64,000 bases of DNA. Source: Elusimicrobia bacterium GWA2_56_46. Lineage in GTDB: Bacteria; Elusimicrobiota; Elusimicrobia; Elusimicrobiales; UBA9959. Positions 25,235-32,762 of the stretch are shown here, piece by piece; within the stretch, counting starts at the first letter, position 1, and the number at the start of each line of letters is the position of its first letter. Below the pieces are notes generated by a model. It was given only the letters and a program-made list of their open reading frames with translations. It did not search any database and had not been told where the DNA came from. The stretch is from assembly GCA_001799575.1 (NCBI GenBank), contig MGTT01000028.1, forward strand, positions 171,927 through 235,926. The letters run 5' to 3'. The position numbers were made by a program, and so were the translations under genes.

Positions 25235-26202
25235 TGTTTCCCCCCCTCTTCCGCCGCCGGCGGTGCCGCGTTTTCCGCCCGCCGGTTGAAGAATAAGAGA
25301 AGGTCTTTCAGGGAAGCGACGGCGTCGTCGCGCTCTTTTTCGCCCGGTCTGAATCTGGCGAATTTTACCAGGTCGGCGCTTTCCAGCAGTTCCCTTGTCC
25401 TGATAACGGTCTTTATATCGGCCCCGGTCCGGCGCAGTTCCCGGGTGATATCGTTCGTGGTCAGCAGCTCCGCCTTTATGGCGAACTGCGCGTCCAGGTA
25501 GCCGCGGAAGATATCCGCAAGGCGGCTGTAAAATTCTTTGATCCGGCCTTCCGCCCAGATGCCGGAAGCGGTAAGTTCGGCCAGGGCGGCGGAGGCTTTT
25601 TCGTAAGGAGAGCGGAGATCGGGCGCGCTTTCGGGACCGGAGGAGGCCGCGGCGTTTATCGCCGCTTTATACCGTCTGTAAAGGAACCAGGCCGCGGCCG
25701 CCGCTGCCGCGAGGCCAGCCAGCAGCCATAGCCAGGGGATGAATTTAAAGGGCGGAGAGATGTCCCTGATGCCTTCCTGCCCGGTTTTCCCGGCGAAAAG
25801 CGGCAGTATCTCAAGTGCGAACGGCGGGCTTTTCGCCTGTTTCTCTTCCGCGCCGGCCGTCAGGAGCCATGTTATCTCAGGAAAAGTGCTGACGCCGATG
25901 TCGAAAGCGGCGGCCTCCAGCTCGAAGACCCCGGTTTTCAGCGCGCCGTCCGCCCTTTCGGAAACTTTTTTGATTTTCAGGAGCGAGAAAATTTCGTTGG
26001 AAAAAGCGGCGGTGTCCGGCCTCACGGAATAAGCGGCCGGGCGGGTGAGTTCGAGGCGGATCGTGAAAGATTCGGCGAGTTTCGGTTTATTTGCGGGCGG
26101 AGCGAGTTTGAAAGACACCGTCAGGTCGTTCTCTTTCGCCCCGGCGTATCCGCCGGACAGCAGGAGCGCCGCCAGGAACGCATATTTCAGAAAGCGCGTC
26201 AT
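25231..26202 (-). CDS. DUF4381-like membrane protein of the Bat operon
   Basis: A 323-residue protein with a signal peptide (1-21), a periplasmic beta domain (about 25-140), one membrane helix (WLWLLAGLAAAAAAAWFLYRR, about 157-178) and a cytoplasmic helical domain with YEKASAALAELTASG and the conserved FYSRLADIFRGYLDAQF region. This matches the DUF4381/BatD-tail type of proteins that sit between DUF58 and batA. Its job is unknown and presumably structural within the Bat complex. It overlaps both neighbours by 4 nt. Confidence 0.75.
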   Translation of the reverse strand: MTRFLKYAFLAALLLSGGYAGAKENDLTVSFKLAPPANKPKLAESFTIRLELTRPAAYSVRPDTAAFSNEIFSLLKIKKVSERADGALKTGVFELEAAAFDIGVSTFPEITWLLTAGAEEKQAKSPPFALEILPLFAGKTGQEGIRDISPPFKFIPWLWLLAGLAAAAAAAWFLYRRYKAAINAAASSGPESAPDLRSPYEKASAALAELTASGIWAEGRIKEFYSRLADIFRGYLDAQFAIKAELLTTNDITRELRRTGADIKTVIRTRELLESADLVKFARFRPGEKERDDAVASLKDLLLFFNRRAENAAPPAAEEGGKQ

Positions 26203-27089
26203 CTCCGTATCTTCCTTTCGCGTTTTTTGAAAAATTTAACCACAGGGCCGTAGATATCCCCCGCCGGATCCACGAGGATCCAGTCGGCGCCGGCGCTTTT
26301 GAAAGTCCGCGCCACGGCCCTGGAAGCTTCCGCCCGGTCGGCCGCGTACCTGGCCAGGAAATCGGGGGACGAGAGATCCGCCAGGAACGGAACGGCGCCG
26401 GCGTCTTCCAGGAGCTCGGCGTTCAGGAGGCCGCCGATTTTCGGCAGCGTCCGTTCCAGCCTGTCCTCCACCATTACCGGTATGAGGTCGTGCCTGACGG
26501 CGGTGCGCCGCAGGGCCTTTTCATAGCCGGAGTCGTTGAAATCCGAGATCAGGATTATTATGCCTCTGCGCTTCATCAGGCGGTTGACCGTGTCCAGCGC
26601 CCGGGCCACCGAAGTCCCCCGTTCGCGCGGGGAATAGGCCAGGATCTCCCGGATGATGCGCAGGATATGGTTTTTACCTTTCCGGGGCGGGATATAGAGC
26701 TCCGGCCCGTCGGTAAATACCAGCAGCCCGGTCTTGTCGTTATTCTTGAGCGCCGAGAAAGCGAACATGGCGCCCAGTTCGGCGGCCGCCTCGTTCTTGG
26801 CTTTGGTTCCGCTGCCGAAGAACTGCGAGGCGGACATATCGCACACGATCATGAGCGTGAGTTCGCGCTCTTCCACGAAGCGTTTGACGAAAGGCCTGGC
26901 GTAACGCGCGGTCACGTTCCAGTCGATGGTGCGGACATCGTCGCCCGGCACATATTCCCTTACCTCGGCGAATTCCATGCCGCGCCCTTTGAAGACGCTC
27001 TGGTACTCTCCGGCAAAGGTCTCGCTGACCAGCCGGCCGGTCTTGATCTCTATCTGGCGGACTTTTTTAAGGATTTCCGCGGTGTTCAT
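26199..27089 (-). CDS. DUF58 domain protein
   Basis: A 296-residue protein with the DUF58 signature GRGMEFAEVREYVPGDDVRTIDWNVTAR (about 35-62), followed by a VWA-like fold (MIVCDMSASQFFGSG and LISDFND). DUF58 proteins nearly always accompany MoxR ATPases and are thought to be their partners. The gene starts 115 bp after moxR, and the gap holds an iterated-word hairpin at 27108-27197. Unlike many DUF58 proteins it has no N-terminal membrane helices. Confidence 0.9.
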   Translation of the reverse strand: MNTAEILKKVRQIEIKTGRLVSETFAGEYQSVFKGRGMEFAEVREYVPGDDVRTIDWNVTARYARPFVKRFVEERELTLMIVCDMSASQFFGSGTKAKNEAAAELGAMFAFSALKNNDKTGLLVFTDGPELYIPPRKGKNHILRIIREILAYSPRERGTSVARALDTVNRLMKRRGIIILISDFNDSGYEKALRRTAVRHDLIPVMVEDRLERTLPKIGGLLNAELLEDAGAVPFLADLSSPDFLARYAADRAEASRAVARTFKSAGADWILVDPAGDIYGPVVKFFKKRERKIRR

Positions 27090-27107
27090 AAATTTAGCGA
27101 GGGTTAG

Positions 27108-27197
27108 AAGGTTCGAAGGTTGGAGGGTTGGAAGAAGGAAATTCCTTTAAAAAGTTTTTCCCTCTAACCTTCTAATCCTCAAACCCTCTAACCCTCG
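27108..27197. repeat. Iterated-word hairpin between moxR and the DUF58 gene
   Basis: The left arm begins CGAGGGTTAGAAGGTTCGAAGG and continues with variants of GGTTGGA. The right arm ends CCCTCTAACCCTCG. The arms pair over about 35 bases with a short A/T-rich loop. Each arm is built of repeated 8-9 nt words, unlike the other repeats. Similar structures occur at 40614-40668 and 42095-42199. Confidence 0.65.
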
Positions 27198-27204
27198 TTG
27201 TTCC

Positions 27205-28194
27205 CTAAGGCACTTCTATGGCTTCGAATATGGTGTTCAGCACGGTTTCGGAATTAACGTTCTCGGCCTCGGCCTCGTACGTCATCAGAACGCGGTGGCG
27301 CATGACGTCCAGGCCCACGGCCTTGATGTCTTCCGGCGTCACGTAGCCGCGGCCCTGGATAAAGGCGTAGGCTTTGGCTGCCTGCACCAGGAAGATGGTG
27401 GCCCGGGGGCTCGCCCCGTAGAGGATCCACGGCTTGATCTTTTCCAGGGAATACTTTTCCGGGACGCGGGTAGCCTGGACCAGATCCAGGACGTAATTTT
27501 TGATCTTGTCGTCTACATAGATCCCGTCGGCGGTCTCACGGGCTTTGAGGATCTGTTCGGCCTGAATTACACGGGCTGGCGCCGGGATATGCTGGCGGGC
27601 CATGGTGTCGAGGATGCGGCTTTCCTCGGTTTTAGAAGGATAGGTGATGTTGATCTTCAGCATGAAGCGGTCTATCTGGGCTTCCGGCAGGGGATAGGTG
27701 CCTTCCTGCTCTATGGGGTTCTGGGTCGCGAGCACCATGAAAAGCTCCGGCAGACGGTGGGTGGTGTCGGAAATGGTCACCTGGCGCTCCTGCATCGCTT
27801 CCAGCAGCGCGCTCTGCACCTTGGCGGGGGCGCGGTTTATCTCGTCGGCCAGCAGGATATTGGTGAAGACAGGGCCTTTTTTAACGGAAAAAGCGCCGTC
27901 CTTGGGATTAAAGATCATGGTGCCGATGATATCGGCCGGCAGGAGGTCGGGCGTGAACTGTATGCGCTGGAAAGCGGCCGAGACCGTCTGCGCGAGAGTT
28001 TTGACCGCGAGGGTCTTGGCCAGGCCCGGCACGCCTTCGACCAGGATGTGGCCGTTGGCCAGCAGGCCCACGATGAGGCCGTTGACCAGGTCTTCCTGGC
28101 CGACGATGATCTTCGCGATCTCCTTTTTCAGGTCGTGCACAAAAACGCTTTCCGCCTGTATTTTTTTGCCGAGCTGCGAGATTTCAGAGTCCAT
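27205..28194 (-). CDS. MoxR-type AAA+ ATPase
   Basis: A 329-residue AAA+ ATPase with Walker A GVPGLAKT (54-61), Walker B LLADEINR (114-121), sensor 1 region VLATQNPIEQEGTYPLPEAQIDRF and the C-terminal lid with GASPRA. MoxR proteins act as chaperones that remodel complexes containing VWA-domain proteins, and the downstream DUF58 and Bat genes supply these. It is preceded by a HEAT-repeat protein gene 37 bp upstream, which is likely the first gene of the operon. Confidence 0.94.
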   Translation of the reverse strand: MDSEISQLGKKIQAESVFVHDLKKEIAKIIVGQEDLVNGLIVGLLANGHILVEGVPGLAKTLAVKTLAQTVSAAFQRIQFTPDLLPADIIGTMIFNPKDGAFSVKKGPVFTNILLADEINRAPAKVQSALLEAMQERQVTISDTTHRLPELFMVLATQNPIEQEGTYPLPEAQIDRFMLKINITYPSKTEESRILDTMARQHIPAPARVIQAEQILKARETADGIYVDDKIKNYVLDLVQATRVPEKYSLEKIKPWILYGASPRATIFLVQAAKAYAFIQGRGYVTPEDIKAVGLDVMRHRVLMTYEAEAENVNSETVLNTIFEAIEVP

Positions 28195-28231
28195 ATATCC
28201 TCCTTGTCAACGGGCAGGCCGCCCTGCCCGG

Positions 28232-28855
28232 TTAATTTACCGTGAAAAGCGGACGTTTAACCAGTTCCTTGATCTGCTGTTCCTTGTTGGCCTCGATGTC
28301 GCCGCGGACGCGGTTAACGGCCTCGATGGATTTCAGCCTGACCTCCTCGTCGTAATCTTTCATCCCTTTGTTGAGAACCAGGATAGCTTCCTTATTGGAG
28401 AAACCGCCGATGGCTTCCACGGCCAGCAGCCTGGTGTTTTTATCATAATCGTTCATGGCTTCGGAGAGGAGGGCCAGGCTGAGCTTGCTCTTGTCTTTCG
28501 CGATCATCGCGATGAGACGTTTTTTAACGCCGGTATCGGTTTCTTCCTGCAGCATACGTTTTATTACGGAAGGGGCCTGCTCGTCCTGGAGTTCCCACAG
28601 GAGTTCTATGGCCGCGAAACGCACCTTTTCGTTGGAGTCCGAGGCCAGAGTCCGCAGGGTCTGCAGGGTTTGCATGGAAAACTGTATGACGTGTTCTTTT
28701 TCCGGTCTTACGGGCAGAGGCATTTCTTCTATCGCTTTGATCTGTTCCTGCTTCGTCTTGTCCGCCGCCGCTTTCCGGCGCGCCTCCATTCCGCGCTGAT
28801 TGACGAGGTAGTAGATGCCTGCGATGAAGACGAGAAGCATTAAGAACCATTTCAT
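28232..28855 (-). CDS. HEAT-repeat protein with N-terminal membrane anchor
   Basis: A 207-residue protein: one membrane helix (MKWFLMLLVFIAGIYYLV) followed by charged helices and four to five HEAT-type helical pairs (SNEKVRFAAIELLWELQD, TDTGVKKRLIAMIAKD, YDKNTRLLAVEAIGGF, YDEEVRLKSIEAVNRVRGD). The frame is open to 29017, but that part is dispersed-repeat DNA. The ATG at 28855 has AGGA upstream. HEAT repeats make binding scaffolds. Its place directly before moxR suggests it works with the Bat system, which is an inference. Confidence 0.82.
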   Translation of the reverse strand: MKWFLMLLVFIAGIYYLVNQRGMEARRKAAADKTKQEQIKAIEEMPLPVRPEKEHVIQFSMQTLQTLRTLASDSNEKVRFAAIELLWELQDEQAPSVIKRMLQEETDTGVKKRLIAMIAKDKSKLSLALLSEAMNDYDKNTRLLAVEAIGGFSNKEAILVLNKGMKDYDEEVRLKSIEAVNRVRGDIEANKEQQIKELVKRPLFTVN

Positions 28856-28957
28856 GTGGATATCCTTTGGCCCGAGATTAAAAAGACGTTCGGCGCGTAC
28901 AGTTATTAAATCAATTTTTCCCCGTCCGTTCAACTGCGTAAGGAGATGCCGGGGCTG

Positions 28958-29055
28958 CCAGTTCGGGGGCCTGTCGATGGGCAGCCTTTTTGCTTCCTTC
29001 GGCTGCCTGCAGGACAAAAAGGCTGCCCATCGCCACCCCTCCAGCTATACCCCCG
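28958..29055 (+). repeat. Dispersed hairpin repeat, copy B
   Basis: A perfect 18-bp inverted repeat CGATGGGCAGCCTTTTTG (28975-28992) with its complement at 29015-29032, preceded by TCGGGGGCCTGT and followed by CCACCCCTCCAG as in copy A. The stem differs from A in two base pairs that change together (GGCG to GATG with the partner arm following), a sign that pairing is kept by selection. It lies in the divergent gap 28856-29137. Confidence 0.8.
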
Positions 29056-29137
29056 GCACTTTTGTCGATCATTTGCTAAAATAAACAAGATAGGAGTCGC
29101 AAAAGTCGGCCCGGAAGATTCAGTGGAGCCCTGGTTT

Positions 29138-29770
29138 ATGACGGATAAGCTGGAGAATTTTAGGAAAATTGCTGTAGCGTTCGCGGACGGCCTGAAAGCT
29201 GTCGCCGGAGTGGAGGAAATTGCGGTTTTCGGTTCGGTTGCGGGCGGCGATCGGTATCCGTCCGATGTGGATGTCGCGATAATCTTGAGTTCACTGTCCG
29301 GTTTAGCGCAGGTAGCCAGGCATAAACGTAAGGTGGATAACTCTAATTATCTCGACGTGTTCCTTTTCGACGGGCGAAAATTTATGGGCAACGTGTGCCA
29401 CCGCAAGGATTGTCCGGGCCAATCCATGGAGTGTTATCAGCCAGGCTGCGGCCGTAATAAATTCATCAGAGTGCGCGAGGGTCTGGTGCCGGATCCGGCA
29501 CGGTGGTTTAAAACGCCGCTTATAGTTCTCCAAAAGCATGATGATAAAAGCGTTTTTCTGGATTGGCAAAAAGATATCTTGCGCAGCCTTGGTCTGACAG
29601 CCCCGGAAGCCTATCAGGTCAGGGGAAGCATTACGGAAAAATGCCGTCAATGCGGAAGCGGATTTGAGATCAATCCGGGTGAGCAGAAATATTTTGAAAG
29701 CATGGGTTTTAAACTCCCCAAACGGTGCCAGCCCTGCCGCGACGGGAGCAGGGGTCTGGAAGAAGTGTAG
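29138..29770 (+). CDS. Nucleotidyltransferase-domain protein with C-terminal zinc ribbon
   Basis: A 210-residue protein. The N-terminal part is a minimal nucleotidyltransferase of the pol-beta fold with GSVAGGDRYPSDVDVAII (G32, S33, D43, D45), the GSxxxG and DxD metal site. The middle (about 60-110) has clustered cysteines (NVCHRKDCPGQSMECYQPGC). The C-terminal 42 residues form a zinc ribbon of the zf-trcl type, C169-x2-C172 and C197-x2-C200, with GEQKYFESMGFKLPKRC. Standalone nucleotidyltransferases often act with a HEPN partner as toxin-antitoxin pairs, but no partner is seen. The ATG at 29138 with GGAG 9 nt before it is chosen over the repeat-derived upstream frame. Confidence 0.78.
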   Translation: MTDKLENFRKIAVAFADGLKAVAGVEEIAVFGSVAGGDRYPSDVDVAIILSSLSGLAQVARHKRKVDNSNYLDVFLFDGRKFMGNVCHRKDCPGQSMECYQPGCGRNKFIRVREGLVPDPARWFKTPLIVLQKHDDKSVFLDWQKDILRSLGLTAPEAYQVRGSITEKCRQCGSGFEINPGEQKYFESMGFKLPKRCQPCRDGSRGLEEV

Positions 29771-29914
29771 AGAGAGTTAGGTAACGGCAGGCCTGCAGGT
29801 TCGCGGGGCCTGCCGGGGGGTGGGTTCCCCTGTCCAGGAGGCCCAAGTTTAGTTATAATTATCGCAGGATGCAATCTTCTGAATTCCAATTGAGGAATTC
29901 GGGGTAGGAGATAT

Positions 29915-30781
29915 ATGGAAAACGAGAATTTTCAGTTTAATCCTGAGACCGTCGGCGGGATTTTACCGCCGGAGGAACCGCGCGGCGCGGCGCCGGCTGG
30001 GTTCAGCGAGCGTTTTCTCGCCTACGCCATCGACGCGGCCCCTTTCGTCGCCGGGGCTTATGTAACGTTCCTGGTTATGGTAAGGAGCGGGGCCGTGGAG
30101 TATTCCGCCGCCGCCGAGCTCAGGTGCAAACTGTTATGGATCCTCCCTTACCTGGTTTATGAGACGCTGCTCTCCTCCGGGGGCCGGGCCACCCTCGGGA
30201 AGTATCTGCTGGGCATCCGGGTGAAAGCCGCCGACGGTTCGGATCTTTCCGTTTCCAGAGCGTTCATACGTTCCGGTTCTTACTTTGTCAGCGCCGCGGT
30301 TCTGAACCTCGGCTATCTCATGGCGCTGGTCACGCCGGAGAAACGGGCTCTCCACGATTATATCTGCGGAAGCCGCGTGATAAGCGTAAAGGAGCGAGGC
30401 GAGTGGGCGGACGGCCTGGTGCTGGTCGTTTCCTGGGCGCTGATGGCCGTCCTTACGGGTTCCTGGATAAACAGCAATTTTCTCCGGCTGACCCCGGAGG
30501 CGAAAGAAAAGGTGGTCATGGCCGAGACCACTCTTTCAAAAGTCGCCAAGCTGGAAGAGATCCACAGGTTTAAGTACGGCCGGTATACGGAAGATCTGAC
30601 GCGCCTGGCCGCGCTGACCGGCAACCCGGACGCGGTGCGCCGTGAGATCATGAGGACTCTGGAACCCGATACCCTGGTTCTGTCTACGGACGGCCGGGCC
30701 TACGTCATTTCCGGCAAGGCCAGGAATTGGCTCAAAACCGAAGTGTCGGTCACGTCCATCCCCCCGCAGAAAAATCAGTAA
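29915..30781 (+). CDS. RDD family membrane protein
   Basis: A 288-residue membrane protein. After a short polar start, the RDD domain covers about 28-155 (FSERFLAYAIDAAPFVAGAYV, LGKYLLGIRVKAADGSDLSVSRAFIRS and TPEKRALHDYICGSRVI), with three to four membrane helices. A further helix at about 168-188 is followed by a soluble tail (HRFKYGRYTEDLTRLAALTGNPD) resembling the globular part of pilin-like proteins. RDD proteins may act in transport. The role is unknown. AGGAG lies 5 nt before the ATG. A dispersed repeat copy follows 20 bp after the stop. Confidence 0.83.
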   Translation: MENENFQFNPETVGGILPPEEPRGAAPAGFSERFLAYAIDAAPFVAGAYVTFLVMVRSGAVEYSAAAELRCKLLWILPYLVYETLLSSGGRATLGKYLLGIRVKAADGSDLSVSRAFIRSGSYFVSAAVLNLGYLMALVTPEKRALHDYICGSRVISVKERGEWADGLVLVVSWALMAVLTGSWINSNFLRLTPEAKEKVVMAETTLSKVAKLEEIHRFKYGRYTEDLTRLAALTGNPDAVRREIMRTLEPDTLVLSTDGRAYVISGKARNWLKTEVSVTSIPPQKNQ

Positions 30782-30801
30782 AGTGACGCCGCTGGGCCGG
30801 T

Positions 30802-30885
30802 AAGCTTTGGGTCAGTGCCCCGCAGGATAGTAAAGCGGGGGCCTGGCCCCCTGGCACCCCGCGCACAACTTACGCACATGATGGT
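30802..30885 (+). repeat. Dispersed hairpin repeat, short copy F
   Basis: It has the family's left end (AAGCTTTGGG then CCGCAGGATAGTAAAGCGGG) and right end (ACTTACGCACATGATGGT) but only a short GC-rich centre (GGGGGCC-TGG-CCCCC) in place of the long hairpin. It sits 20 bp after the RDD gene stop. The remaining gap to 30990 contains nothing else. Confidence 0.7.
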
Positions 30886-30990
30886 CGCGCGGCGTTGTTA
30901 ATTCTCCGGCGCTTCCTTAAACCAAAATAATATTATCCCGCCCTTTTGATGATACGGCGTAATGACCGGCCCGTTGGTAAACGAATATCC

Positions 30991-31758
30991 TCAATCCTTT
31001 TTCGTATAGGTTTTAGCATTGGTGATATTCTTGACTTCAAATCTGCCTTGCCGCTTGCAGACTTTTCCTAACTCGCAAAAGAATGTCGCTTGCACATCAG
31101 GTGGAAGCATCCTGTGATCCGACATCGTCCGCATAAGACCGAGATATGAATCTGAATCGTACTCTGTATCAAACTCATAGGAAATATTCCCCTCTGGGAA
31201 AAAGTATTTTTCCTGAAGCGAGAGGCTCGATTCAGACGAACCTGGAACGGGGCTTGAGGACTTTACATTTGTAAAGGCCGCATTGAATTTCTGATAAAGG
31301 ATATCGAGTTCGTCCTTGAGTCCGGATTCAAGCTCACGTCTGATCGTCAGGATCGCGAGATGTTTGCCCGGTTTCAGCAAACGATGCGCTTTTCCCCAAG
31401 CGACTTCGGGGCTTATCCAGTGAAAAGAATTTGCCGCAAAAATAAAATCATATCGCTGGCTATCGCTTTTATACTCTTCAAAACTAAGACACTCAAAACT
31501 AACGGAAGGGGTGTCCGAGAAACGCTTTTTTGCGATAGAAATTAATGCCTCACTAGGGTCAATGGCGAGCACGTCAAAATCAAGTTTGCCAAACGCTCTT
31601 GTGGCCTGGCCGGAGCCGCATCCGATTTCCAGGAGCTTTGACTGTTTCACCAATCTGACGTGTTTCGCGATCTTCTTCACAAATCCCACCGGATATTCAG
31701 GACGAAAAGAATCATATTCTTCCGCAAAACTGTCAAATATTTTATTTCTAGATTTCAT
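30991..31758 (-). CDS. Class I SAM-dependent methyltransferase
   Basis: A 255-residue methyltransferase starting MKSRNKIFDSFAEEYDSFRPEYP, the common start of the family. Motif I is LLEIGCGSGQATRAF, motif II acidic VLAIDPSEALI, and a later FIFAANSFHWISPEVAWGKAHRLLKPGKH. The substrate is unknown. The ATG at 31758 is chosen because a 42-residue upstream extension has no similarity to the family. The gene is AT-richer than its neighbours, which suggests acquisition. The upstream gap 31759-31969 contains a 7-bp hairpin CCCTGTT-AAAAAC-AACAGGG at 31843-31862 and no gene. Confidence 0.88.
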   Translation of the reverse strand: MKSRNKIFDSFAEEYDSFRPEYPVGFVKKIAKHVRLVKQSKLLEIGCGSGQATRAFGKLDFDVLAIDPSEALISIAKKRFSDTPSVSFECLSFEEYKSDSQRYDFIFAANSFHWISPEVAWGKAHRLLKPGKHLAILTIRRELESGLKDELDILYQKFNAAFTNVKSSSPVPGSSESSLSLQEKYFFPEGNISYEFDTEYDSDSYLGLMRTMSDHRMLPPDVQATFFCELGKVCKRQGRFEVKNITNAKTYTKKD

Positions 31759-31969
31759 GTCGGAATCCAACTGCGTTATGATAACAAAAACCGAACGGGG
31801 CTTCCATAAATTCTCAACAGTTTCAGTATGCCCCTTAAATATCCCTGTTAAAAACAACAGGGGCGGGCAATTACGCCGTACCATGATTTGGGCGGGATAA
31901 ATTGTGTTTTGGCGAGGAAAGGAGCGCCGGGGAATTTAGCCGAGCAAACATCAAATGTGTAAGTTTTAT

Positions 31970-32075
31970 GGCGGGTGGCGACGGGCAGCCTTTTTGTCCC
32001 GCAGGTTTCCGAGGGAAGCAAAAAGGCTGCCCGTCGACAGGACCCGCCTTTGCAATCCTGCGGTTCTCGCGTCAA
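31970..32075 (-). repeat. Dispersed hairpin repeat, copy C (reverse orientation)
   Basis: A perfect 18-bp inverted repeat CGACGGGCAGCCTTTTTG (31979-31996) and its complement at 32019-32036, preceded by GGCGGGTGG and followed by CCGCC and ATCCTGCGG, the reverse complement of the ends of copy A. It lies between the methyltransferase start and the DksA-like gene end. Confidence 0.8.
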
Positions 32076-32116
32076 CGCCCATTGCCCAGGCATTACATTA
32101 TATATCCTGTTAAATG

Positions 32117-32154
32117 AACCCCCCCGGCCACTTATAAGGCGGACGGGGGTTTTT
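32117..32154. terminator. Probable terminator downstream of the DksA-like gene
   Basis: AACCCCCCCGGCC pairs with GGCGGACGGGGGTT in an imperfect GC-rich stem with an A/T loop (ACTTATAA), flanked by TTTTTA on the + strand. It lies 17 bp beyond the stop codon of the DksA-like gene on the - strand. The T-run favours the + strand, so its direction is uncertain. Confidence 0.5.
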
Positions 32155-32171
32155 ATGCTTGTCGGCAGCCG

Positions 32172-32645
32172 TTACTGGCGGCTCTTTTCGGAGCCGCTCT
32201 GGCAGGGCAGGCAGTAGCGGGCGGAAGGCAGCGCTTTGATCCGTTTCTTCTCTATCGGGGTTTTGCAGTGCTCGCACAGACCGTAAACGCCGTTGTCCAT
32301 CTTGCGCAGGGCCGCGTCTATGCTGTCCAGCATCTTGCGCTCATTGTCGGAAAGTTCAAACAGTATTTCCTTGTCGAGGCTTTGCGTGGCCTGGTCTATG
32401 GAATCCCCGACTTCGGGCTCCAGCATATCCAGATTTTTCTTGTCTTCCACGTTCTTGGAAAGGCTGCCGCGCATTTCGTCCAGTTTGGTTTTTATTTCCG
32501 CCAGTTCTTTTTTTGTGAAGCCTTCCGCCGGATGTTTTACCGCGGACTTGGCTTTCGCCGCGCGTGGAGCGCGCCGCGCCTTTTCCCCGGCTTTCGCTTT
32601 TGCGGCTTTTTTGGTGTGCTTAGCCGGTTTTTTGTTTTTCTTCAT
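32172..32645 (-). CDS. DksA/TraR-type zinc finger protein with basic N-terminus
   Basis: A 157-residue protein. Residues 1-40 are very rich in lysine and alanine, like a histone H1 tail, suggesting DNA or RNA contact. A helical coiled-coil part follows (about 42-118), then the zinc finger C124-x2-C127 ... C145-x2-C148 (YGLCEHCKTPIEKKRIKALPSARYC) of the DksA/TraR family. DksA binds RNA polymerase and tunes rRNA transcription. The acidic DxxDA tip of true DksA is not obvious, so the closest comparison is a TraR/YocK-type member. A TTTGAC-8 nt-GTCAAA inverted repeat lies about 90 bp upstream in the promoter region. Confidence 0.85.
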   Translation of the reverse strand: MKKNKKPAKHTKKAAKAKAGEKARRAPRAAKAKSAVKHPAEGFTKKELAEIKTKLDEMRGSLSKNVEDKKNLDMLEPEVGDSIDQATQSLDKEILFELSDNERKMLDSIDAALRKMDNGVYGLCEHCKTPIEKKRIKALPSARYCLPCQSGSEKSRQ

Positions 32646-32734
32646 TGTGTCGCTCCTTATCCGCGCAAATAAAACGGTATTTAACGATACTTCCCCCGCT
32701 TACCCCGTAAAAGAATGAATGAAAATCTATAAAA

Positions 32735-32753
32735 TTTGACCCTGGAAGTCAAA
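32735..32753 (-). promoter_or_regulatory. Possible promoter with inverted repeat upstream of the DksA-like gene
   Basis: TTTGAC and GTCAAA face each other across 7 bp. On the - strand this gives TTGACT followed by A/T-rich DNA with TATAGA about 15-16 bp further. The spacing is short for a strong promoter, so this is a weak call. Confidence 0.35.
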
Positions 32754-32762
32754 CTGCGGATT

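Noticed and set aside
27108..27197. CRISPR-like array
   Set aside because: The repeated words are 8-9 nt, imperfect and without spacers; the overall form is one large hairpin.
29880..29900. GAATTC-flanked inverted repeat before the RDD gene as an operator
   Set aside because: Short, low complexity and without a recognisable promoter; could be chance.
31759..31884. Longer start of the methyltransferase at 31884
   Set aside because: The added 42 residues have no similarity to the family, and the family-typical start is at 31758.
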